Below are positions 1-5,363 of a stretch of 15,722 bases of DNA, piece by piece. Source of the stretch: Pseudomonadota bacterium (GTDB lineage: Bacteria > Pseudomonadota > Gammaproteobacteria > Pseudomonadales > Cellvibrionaceae); the NCBI GenBank assembly GCA_023416875.1, contig JAEZGT010000124.1, forward strand, positions 1 to 15,722. Direction: 5' to 3'. Each line of letters starts with the position of its first letter. The stretch's first letter is position 1. The position numbers were made by a program, and so were the translations under genes. The notes under the pieces are model-generated. The model worked only from the letters and a program-made list of their open reading frames with translations. It searched no databases and had not been told where the DNA came from.

Positions 1-849
1 TTGCTGGCTTATGCAAGTATTCTCTCCTGGCGCATTCGCCGCCTGAGCAAGGCCGCCCAGCGGGCGGTCGACAGTGAAGGTCGCATCCGCGCGGAAATTC
101 CGGGCAGTCGCCGCAAAGATGAAATTGGCGATCTTGCGCGCAGTTATGCCGCGCTGCTTCAGCGCCTGCGCCATTACAACGAGTACCTCGAAACCCTCGC
201 GAGTAAACTCTCCCACGAGCTGCGCACGCCTCTGGCAATTGTGCGCAGTTCCCTCGATAACCTGGGCGAGCTTCAGCCGACTGAACAGCAGCAGGTTTAT
301 CTCGAGCGGGCCAGCGAAGGAACCACTCGCCTGACGCGCCTGCTCAACGCCATGAGCGCCGCTGCGCGCCTTGAGTATTCCATTGCGCAAAACCAGCGGG
401 AGAGGGTGGATATGGCAGAGTTTTTGGCCGTGTTGGTAGAGAGCTACCGCAGCGTATATGCACCGCGCAATTTGGTACTGACGTGCGTAGGGGAGGGGCC
501 TTTCGCGCTGACAGCAGCGCCCGAATTGCTGGCCCAGATGTGCGACAAGCTGATCGAAAACGCCGCCGACTTTACTGGAGAACGGGGTTCTATCGAATTG
601 GTGCTAACGCGCGAGTTGCAGGAGCTTTGCCTGCAGGTGATCAACACGGGGCCGCCCCTACCGGATGCACTCCAGGGCCGGTTGTTTGACTCCCTGACGT
701 CCGGCCGGGATGGTGAGGGGCACCATCTCGGCCTTGGCTTGTACGTGGTGCGCCTTATTGTCGATTTTCACAAGGGCAGGGTGCAGGCGTTCAATCATCC
801 GGATGGCCGCAAGGTGGTGTTCGAAATCCGCCTGCCGGTCGATCCTTGA
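1..849 (+). CDS. Sensor histidine kinase, C-terminal part (5' end outside window)
   Basis: This is the cytoplasmic end of a two-component sensor kinase, which autophosphorylates on His and passes the phosphate to a response regulator. The frame is open from the first base, so the gene starts upstream. Visible here: the end of a membrane/HAMP-like linker (residues 1-60, with the DEIGDLARSYAALL signature near 40-53), then a HisKA dimerisation helix with the H-box SHELRTPLA (His72). The HATPase_c domain has an N-box (LIENAAD, Asn187) and a late G-rich box HLGLGLYVVRLI (243-254). The usual DxGxG box reads NTGPPLP (215-221), so the Asp that contacts adenine is replaced. That variant, with LFDSLTSGR after it, reminds me of kinases of the proteobacterial dedicated sortase systems, but this is recollection only. 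It ends 3 bp from the convergent bfr stop. Kinase call is secure; ligand and partner are unknown. Confidence 0.9.
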   Translation: MLAYASILSWRIRRLSKAAQRAVDSEGRIRAEIPGSRRKDEIGDLARSYAALLQRLRHYNEYLETLASKLSHELRTPLAIVRSSLDNLGELQPTEQQQVYLERASEGTTRLTRLLNAMSAAARLEYSIAQNQRERVDMAEFLAVLVESYRSVYAPRNLVLTCVGEGPFALTAAPELLAQMCDKLIENAADFTGERGSIELVLTRELQELCLQVINTGPPLPDALQGRLFDSLTSGRDGEGHHLGLGLYVVRLIVDFHKGRVQAFNHPDGRKVVFEIRLPVDP

Positions 850-852
850 CGA

Positions 853-1323
853 TCAACTGCCCATTTTGGATTGCAGATAATTTTCCAGCGTGACTTTGTC
901 GATGAGGCTCAGCTGGGTTTCGAGCCAATCCACGTGCTCTTCCTCGGACTCGAGAATTTTCTCCAACAAATCGCGGGAGCCGTAGTCTCTGACCGTTTCG
1001 CAATAGGCGATGGCCTCACGCAGATCGGGAATGGCTTTGAGTTCGAGGGTCAGGTCGCACTGCAGCATTTCGCGGACGTTCTCGCCGATCAGCAATTTGC
1101 CCAGGTTCTGCAGATTGGGAATGCCGTCGAGAAACAAAATGCGCTCAACCAAGTTGTCGGCGTGCTTCATTTCGTCAATGGATTCGTGATATTCGTGATC
1201 AGCCAGCTCTTTAAGGCCCCAGTTTTTATACATCCGGGCATGCAGGAAATACTGATTGATGGCGATTAACTCGTTGGCGAGGATTTTGTTGAGATGTTCG
1301 ATGACTTTAGCGTCGCCTTTCAT
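853..1323 (-). CDS. bfr: Bacterioferritin
   Basis: Haem-binding 24-mer ferritin that oxidises Fe(II) and stores it as a ferric mineral in the cytoplasm. The protein is 156 residues from the chosen ATG, close to the usual 155-160. All expected ferroxidase ligands fall at canonical E. coli numbering: Glu18, Glu51, His54, Glu94, Glu127 and His130. The haem ligand Met52 is also present, so this is a catalytically intact, haem-binding type rather than a degenerate subunit. The frame stays open 63 bases further upstream, but the extension lacks homologous character, and MKGDAKVIEHLN is the typical N-terminus. A G-run lies 8 bases before the start. It sits 80 bp downstream of bfd on the same strand and is probably co-transcribed from the iron-responsive promoter ahead of bfd. 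Bfd and Bfr form the electron-transfer pair that releases stored iron. Confidence 0.97.
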   Translation of the reverse strand: MKGDAKVIEHLNKILANELIAINQYFLHARMYKNWGLKELADHEYHESIDEMKHADNLVERILFLDGIPNLQNLGKLLIGENVREMLQCDLTLELKAIPDLREAIAYCETVRDYGSRDLLEKILESEEEHVDWLETQLSLIDKVTLENYLQSKMGS

Positions 1324-1403
1324 GGTTACGTGCCCCCGTTGTTTGGCGTAACCGGGGAGTGTGGCGATCCATATGCGGCCTGTCAAACCAGGGCTGAAGG
1401 TTC

Positions 1404-1601
1404 TTAAGCAACAGCCCAGAAGAGTTCGGGATCTCCTGACTCCTTACGGCTGGAGCGAACGATATCTTTGGTCAGGCAAGCGCATTTGCCGCATTCGGTC
1501 ATAACCCCCAGCTGATCGCGGATGTCGCGGATGGACGCGCCGTTTTCCACAGCAGAGCGGATTTGGCTATCAGTAACACCTTTACAAAGACATACGTACA
1601 T
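1404..1601 (-). CDS. bfd: Bacterioferritin-associated ferredoxin
   Basis: Small [2Fe-2S] ferredoxin (65 residues) that docks on bacterioferritin and reduces the mineral core so that iron can be mobilised. The MYVCLCKGVTD start is diagnostic of the BFD-like [2Fe-2S] family. Cluster ligands are Cys4, Cys6, Cys37 and Cys40, with an additional Cys at 42 (CGKCAC). An in-frame ATG four codons upstream (1613) is possible, but the family normally begins at MYVC; neither start has a strong ribosome binding site. The gene leads a bfd-bfr unit, as in Pseudomonas. A Fur-box-like sequence and promoter lie about 45-75 bases upstream, consistent with induction on iron starvation, when stored iron must be released. 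Confidence 0.95.
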   Translation of the reverse strand: MYVCLCKGVTDSQIRSAVENGASIRDIRDQLGVMTECGKCACLTKDIVRSSRKESGDPELFWAVA

Positions 1602-1644
1602 ATGGGAAACCATGCATCGCGGTGATGTGCGAATGAAAATTAAT

Positions 1645-1663
1645 GCAAATGATAATGGTTGTC
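1645..1663. promoter_or_regulatory. Fur-box-like operator over the bfd promoter
   Basis: The 19 bases gcaaatgataatggttgtc match the consensus Fur box GATAATGATAATCATTATC at 14 of 19 positions, including the central AATGATAAT run. It covers the predicted -10 of the bfd promoter, so bound Fe-Fur would block RNA polymerase. This is the logic expected for an iron-release ferredoxin. Binding is inferred from the match only. Confidence 0.65.
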
Positions 1664-1680
1664 AATTAACAATTTGTCAA
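1652..1680 (-). promoter_or_regulatory. Predicted sigma70 promoter of bfd-bfr
   Basis: On the minus strand a perfect -35 TTGACA (1675-1680) is followed after exactly 17 bases by CATTAT (1652-1657), a 4/6 match to the -10 consensus. The predicted start near 1645 leaves a leader of about 44 bases to the bfd ATG. A second TTGACA copy lies 15 bases further downstream (1660-1665) with a weaker -10 (TAATTT), so two overlapping promoters are possible. The region is much richer in A and T than the flanking genes. Confidence 0.7.
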
Positions 1681-1789
1681 AATTTGAACATATTTCGCAC
1701 AGCTTTTGGTGAAGCCAGCATAAGCACACACAATAGTTTTTATATAAAAAAACAATCAGGGGAGTTCACCAAGGGGTGTAGTATTGCGG

Positions 1790-1817
1790 GGCCTATCAAT
1801 AGGCCGATATTCATCGG
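1790..1817. promoter_or_regulatory. Two fused palindromes upstream of the peroxiredoxin gene
   Basis: The 318-base gap between bfd and the peroxiredoxin gene holds the bfd promoter on its left and this structure on its right. GGCCTAT-CA-ATAGGCC (1790-1805) is a perfect inverted repeat. It shares two bases with a second one, CCGAT-ATTC-ATCGG (1804-1817). They end about 100 bases before the prx start codon. This is a plausible operator for a dimeric regulator of peroxide or redox response. The spacing does not fit the four-element OxyR pattern, so I assign no regulator. The rest of the gap (1681-1789 and 1818-1919) shows no ORF or clear motif beyond an A/T-rich stretch at 1737-1754. Confidence 0.4.
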
Positions 1818-1919
1818 TTAACTTGCGGATTCTTCTATGCAGCCTTGAAATATCCGCAGGCGACGCAATAGTGCTGATCTACACATCCTCATCCATCCAC
1901 CTCTCATGGGAGATAAAAA

Positions 1920-2522
1920 ATGGGCGTATTAGTTGGTAAACCCGCTCCAGATTTCACTGCACCTGCCGTTTTGGGCAATGGTGAGATCGTCGACGATTTC
2001 AGCTTCAGCAAGGCGGTCAAAGGTAAAAAGGCTGTGGTTTTCTTCTATCCCTTGGACTTCACCTTCGTATGTCCTTCTGAACTCCTGGCGTTTGACCATC
2101 GCTTCGACGAGTTCAAAAAGCGCGGTGTGGAAGTGATCGGCGTTTCCATCGATTCTCACTTCACTCACAATGCCTGGCGTAACACCCCGATCAAAGACGG
2201 CGGTATTGGCGCAGTGAAATACCCGCTGGTAGCGGACATTACTCACGCAATCGCCAAAGCGTACGACGTCGAATCCGCGGGTGGCGTGGCTTTCCGTGGT
2301 TCATTCCTGATCGACGAAGAAGGCGTGGTTCGCCATCAAGTGGTCAATGATCTGCCGCTCGGTCGCAACGTCGACGAAATGCTGCGTATGGTTGATGCGC
2401 TGAAATTCCACCAGGAGCATGGCGAAGTATGCCCTGCGGGCTGGCAGGAAGGTGACAAAGGTATGACCGCGTCGCCAGCAGGTGTAGCGGCCTACCTGAG
2501 CGAGCACGCCGAGAAGCTCTAA
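1920..2522 (+). CDS. Typical 2-Cys peroxiredoxin (AhpC/Prx1 type)
   Basis: Thiol peroxidase that reduces hydrogen peroxide, organic hydroperoxides and probably peroxynitrite in the cytoplasm. The 200 residues form one thioredoxin-like fold. The active-site loop PLDFTFVCPSE contains Pro44, Thr48 and the peroxidatic Cys51; the partner Arg126 follows. The resolving Cys171 lies in VCPAGW near the C-terminus, so the enzyme forms intersubunit disulfides. A GGIG motif (94-97) is present, but the C-terminal tail has AYL rather than the YF motif that accompanies it in overoxidation-sensitive eukaryotic enzymes. The ATG at 1920 has GGGAGA six bases upstream. It is a single-gene unit between a palindromic upstream region and an intrinsic terminator. 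The same neighbourhood (bfd-bfr on one side, rnt-pyrC on the other) occurs in Pseudomonas, where it is annotated as a probable peroxidase. No ahpF is adjacent, so the reductant may be thioredoxin. Confidence 0.95.
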   Translation: MGVLVGKPAPDFTAPAVLGNGEIVDDFSFSKAVKGKKAVVFFYPLDFTFVCPSELLAFDHRFDEFKKRGVEVIGVSIDSHFTHNAWRNTPIKDGGIGAVKYPLVADITHAIAKAYDVESAGGVAFRGSFLIDEEGVVRHQVVNDLPLGRNVDEMLRMVDALKFHQEHGEVCPAGWQEGDKGMTASPAGVAAYLSEHAEKL

Positions 2523-2538
2523 GCATTCGCTGTTAAGC

Positions 2539-2564
2539 AAAAAGGCCGGTGTACCGGCCTTTTT
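2539..2564. terminator. Bidirectional intrinsic terminator between prx and rnt
   Basis: AAAAA, then GGCCGGT-GT-ACCGGCC, then TTTTT: a perfect GC-rich stem flanked by an A-run and a T-run, 17 bases after the prx stop. It can end prx transcription and, read on the other strand, that of the convergent pyrC-rnt unit. Confidence 0.92.
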
Positions 2565-2614
2565 CGCATCTTACTTTTCTTACTTTCCTTTGCTTCCCTT
2601 CAGCTACTAACGCG

Positions 2615-3280
2615 TTACGGTTCCGCGATGGCCAGCGGCCATCCACCCATATGTTTCCATCGATTGACGATGCGGCAGAAAAGCTCGGCCGTTTTTTGTG
2701 CGTCATAGGCGGCGCAGTGGGCTTCGCGATTGGAGAATTCAATATTGGCGAGTTGGCACGCCCGCGCCAGCACTGTGTGGCCGTAGGCCAATCCCGCCAG
2801 CGTCGCGGTATCGAAACAGGAGAAGGGATGGAACGGGTTGCGTTTGATGTCGCAGCGCTCGGATGCGGCATTGACAAAACTCAAGTCAAAATGTGCGTTG
2901 TGGGCGACCATGATGGCCCGCGTGCACTCGTACTGTTTCACCTTGCGGCGGATCGCCTGAAACATATCCGCCAGGGCCAAGCTTTCCGGTATCGCCATGC
3001 GCGTTTCGCTGTCCAGGTCGATACCCGTAAAGTCCAGGGCCGATTGTTCAATATTGGCGCCCTCGAAAGGGTCAAGATGAAATGAGTAGGTGGTATCGAG
3101 TTTGAGGTCGCCGTTCTCGTCCATGTCCAGCGTCACTGCGGCGATTTCGAGCAATGCGTCTGTACGCGGATTGAAGCCCCCAGTTTCCACATCAATGATC
3201 ACGGGCATAAAGCCGCGGAAGCGCTCGCTGAAGGGGGTGGCGGCGCCTTTGTCAGGGGGGCTCATTTCAATAGAAGTCAC
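2615..3280 (-). CDS. rnt: Ribonuclease T
   Basis: DEDDh-family 3'-to-5' exoribonuclease that trims the 3' ends of tRNAs and of 5S and 23S rRNA. The 221-residue protein carries the full DEDDh set: Asp30 and Glu32 (DVETGG, Exo I), Asp132 (NAHFD, Exo II), and His188 and Asp193 (HCAAYD, Exo III). These sit exactly seven residues beyond the E. coli positions, as I recall them. The start is taken as GTG at 3280 because AAGGA lies about six bases before it; the in-frame ATG at 3265 has no ribosome binding site. The gene begins 16 bp after the pyrC stop and is probably expressed as pyrC-rnt. Its 3' end faces the prx terminator. Confidence 0.96.
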   Translation of the reverse strand: MTSIEMSPPDKGAATPFSERFRGFMPVIIDVETGGFNPRTDALLEIAAVTLDMDENGDLKLDTTYSFHLDPFEGANIEQSALDFTGIDLDSETRMAIPESLALADMFQAIRRKVKQYECTRAIMVAHNAHFDLSFVNAASERCDIKRNPFHPFSCFDTATLAGLAYGHTVLARACQLANIEFSNREAHCAAYDAQKTAELFCRIVNRWKHMGGWPLAIAEP

Positions 3281-3296
3281 GAGGTTCCTTAAGTGT

Positions 3297-4340
3297 TCAG
3301 AGTGGAAATGAATCCAACTGCCAGCGCAGGCTTTCTCCCGCGCGCAGCGGAATCAATGTGTCTTCGCCAAAAGGCAGCGCCTCAGGTGCGCGCCATTCCA
3401 TACGGCGCAGGGTGACAGTGCCGCTGTTCCGTGGAAGGCCGTAATAGTCGGGTCCGAAGAAGCTGGCAAAACCCTCCAGTTTGTCGAGTGCACCCGCTGC
3501 GTCGAAGGCTTCGGCATACATTTCCAGCGCTGCATAAGCGGTATAGGCCCCGGCGCAACCGCAGGGTGCTTCTTTTTTATTGCGCGCGTGGGGCGCAGAG
3601 TCAGTGCCTAGGAAAAACTTGGGGCTGCCGCTGGTGGCCGCTTGAACCAGCGCCTGTTGATGGACATTGCGTTTGAGAATCGGCAGGCAGTAATAGTGCG
3701 GGCGGATACCTCCCACCAGCATATGGTTGCGGTTGAACAGCAGGTGGTGCGCGGTGATGGTTGCTGCCACGTTGGGACCGGCCTCACCGACAAAGTGAGC
3801 GGCATCGCGGGTGGTAATGTGCTCAAGCACGATTTTCAGTTGTGGTAGACGAGTGTGGAGCGGTGTGAGGATGCGCTCGATAAACACCTGCTCGCGATCA
3901 AATATGTCGATCGCAGCATCGGTCACCTCCCCGTGCACGAGCAGCAAGACACCGAGCTCCGCCATGGCTTCCAGGGTATGCAGAATCTTGTTGATGTCAG
4001 TAACGCCGGAGGCGGAATTGGTGGTGGCCCCAGCGGGATAGAGTTTGCACGCCACTACACCCGCGTCTTTCGCCGCAGCTATATCGGCGGGCGTCGTGTT
4101 ATCCGTGAGGTAGAGAACCATCAGCGGTTCAAAGGCGAGCCCGCCCGGTACGTGTTGTTGAATCCGGCTTTTGTAGGCCAGCGCCTGTTCGGCATTCAGC
4201 ACCGGCGGTACCAGGTTGGGCATAACGATGGCGCGGCGGAATTGCCGGGCGGCATCTTTGACGGTGTAAGCGAGGGCGTTGCCGTCGCGCAGGTGTATGT
4301 GCCAGTCGTCAGGAGCTGTGATGGTAATGCTTTGGGTCAT
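3297..4340 (-). CDS. pyrC: Dihydroorotase
   Basis: Zinc amidohydrolase of the third step in pyrimidine synthesis, interconverting N-carbamoyl-aspartate and dihydroorotate in the cytoplasm. The 347-residue length matches the E. coli-type (class II, homodimeric) enzyme. Metal ligands are visible: His14 and His16 (WHIHLRDG), Lys99, which would be carbamylated (CKLYPAGATTNS), His136, His174 and Asp247 (GTDSAPH). The frame extends 15 codons further upstream, but MTQSITITAPDDWHIH is the typical N-terminus, so ATG 4340 is chosen despite a weak AAGAA ribosome binding site. It heads a pyrC-rnt pair and is divergent from motY across 150 bp. Confidence 0.97.
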   Translation of the reverse strand: MTQSITITAPDDWHIHLRDGNALAYTVKDAARQFRRAIVMPNLVPPVLNAEQALAYKSRIQQHVPGGLAFEPLMVLYLTDNTTPADIAAAKDAGVVACKLYPAGATTNSASGVTDINKILHTLEAMAELGVLLLVHGEVTDAAIDIFDREQVFIERILTPLHTRLPQLKIVLEHITTRDAAHFVGEAGPNVAATITAHHLLFNRNHMLVGGIRPHYYCLPILKRNVHQQALVQAATSGSPKFFLGTDSAPHARNKKEAPCGCAGAYTAYAALEMYAEAFDAAGALDKLEGFASFFGPDYYGLPRNSGTVTLRRMEWRAPEALPFGEDTLIPLRAGESLRWQLDSFPL

Positions 4341-4412
4341 GGTTCTTGATCGGAAAACAGACAGGTCGGCGCCCGGGGAGCACATGCTACCGGAATTGCC
4401 CGCTAAAGCACA

Positions 4413-4455
4413 GGCGGCAGCCGCCGATAACCAACGAGCTGCGGCTGTTTGCCGC
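4413..4455. repeat. Two short palindromes in the pyrC/motY divergent region
   Basis: GGCGGC-A-GCCGCC (4413-4425) and GCGGC-TGTTT-GCCGC (4441-4455) lie between the divergent pyrC and motY start codons, within the leader of motY. They could form RNA hairpins in the motY leader or be protein sites. No clear -35/-10 pair was recognised here. Confidence 0.3.
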
Positions 4456-4490
4456 TGCCCTGTTATTACGTCGTCATTGGTGGAGCATCT

Positions 4491-5363
4491 ATGAGGTTAG
4501 CCACAGTGTTCGCTGTGTTGAGTCTGTGGGGATCGAGCAGCTCAGCCACTGTGTACAGCAGTTTTCTCGAAGATGGCGCCTGGGCGACGAAGGCCTCCGT
4601 GTTTTCCTGTCGCATGGTGCACTCAGTACCGTTTTACGGCGAAGCTGTGTTCGAAACCCGCGCCGGTGAAAGCTCCCGTTTCTATTTGCAGGGTGATACC
4701 AGCCGTTTGCGCCAGGGACCAGCTGCCCTGGTGGCGCGTTCGCCCGTGTGGGCGGAGCAGCCGCTGCGTATCGAGCTCGGTGAGGTTCAAATCAAGCAGG
4801 CGCGCCGTGCCGTCGAGTTGCCCACCAAAGATACCGAGCGCATGCTGGCCGAACTGTATGACGGTTTTGAGCTGGTGGTTACCCGCGATGCTTGGTACCG
4901 CGGCGACAATCCTGCGCAAGTCGCCATCACCACAATTGGTTTTCGCGATGCCTATGGCCATTACCGCGATTGCCTTGCTGGATTGCTGCCGGCCAATTTC
5001 GACCAGATCAAACGCACATCCGTGTATTTCGGCTCGAGTAAATTTGACGATATACCAGCTTCGGAGCTGCACAAGCTCGACAATATCGTTGCTTACATAA
5101 AGGCGGATTCGAGTGTGCGTGAATTTTTCATCGACGGGCACACCGATAGTTATGGCTCCCGCGAGGAGAACCTGCAACTGGCAGAAAAACGGACGGAGCA
5201 GGTGACCCGCTATCTGATCGCAAAGGGAGTGCCACAAGAGGCAATTACCAGTCGCTGGCACGGTGAGCGTTATCCGGTGGCATCTAATGCGACGCCGGAA
5301 GGCAGGGCGAAGAACCGCCGCGTCACCATACGGTTGGAGAAGTTGGAGCTGAAGCGGGACTAA
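4491..5363 (+). CDS. motY: Sodium-driven flagellar motor protein MotY (OmpA-like)
   Basis: Periplasmic protein that, in Vibrio and Pseudomonas, forms the T-ring around the flagellar basal body and helps recruit the stator units. The 290-residue length is close to the Vibrio protein. Order: signal peptide (residues 1 to about 19, ending SSSSA), the N-terminal MotY-specific domain with YSSFLEDGAW and Cys40, a partner Cys161 (YRDCLAG), then an OmpA-type peptidoglycan-binding domain from about 177. That domain carries FIDGHTDSYGSREENLQLAEKR and a terminal NRRVTIRLE. The 121-residue Cys spacing agrees with the known Vibrio disulfide. ATG 4491 is preferred over an upstream in-frame start because a signal peptide follows directly and GGTGGAG precedes it. 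Other OmpA-domain proteins are the alternative, but the N-terminal half and the pyrC-rnt context favour MotY. Confidence 0.9.
   Translation: MRLATVFAVLSLWGSSSSATVYSSFLEDGAWATKASVFSCRMVHSVPFYGEAVFETRAGESSRFYLQGDTSRLRQGPAALVARSPVWAEQPLRIELGEVQIKQARRAVELPTKDTERMLAELYDGFELVVTRDAWYRGDNPAQVAITTIGFRDAYGHYRDCLAGLLPANFDQIKRTSVYFGSSKFDDIPASELHKLDNIVAYIKADSSVREFFIDGHTDSYGSREENLQLAEKRTEQVTRYLIAKGVPQEAITSRWHGERYPVASNATPEGRAKNRRVTIRLEKLELKRD

Noticed and set aside
1782..1820. OxyR site upstream of the peroxiredoxin gene
   Set aside because: ATAG and CTAT elements exist, but their spacing does not fit the ATAG-N7-CTAT tandem pattern.
1522..1821. 99-codon plus-strand open frame across the bfd start and the Fur-box region
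   Set aside because: It overlaps bfd antisense, then runs through AT-rich promoter DNA and the palindromes; the predicted protein has no coherent features.
2549..3085. 178-codon plus-strand open frame opposite rnt
   Set aside because: It starts inside the prx terminator and is antisense to rnt, which carries all DEDDh catalytic residues.
4623..5261. 212-codon minus-strand open frame within motY
   Set aside because: Antisense shadow of motY; the plus strand has the signal peptide and the OmpA-domain motif.
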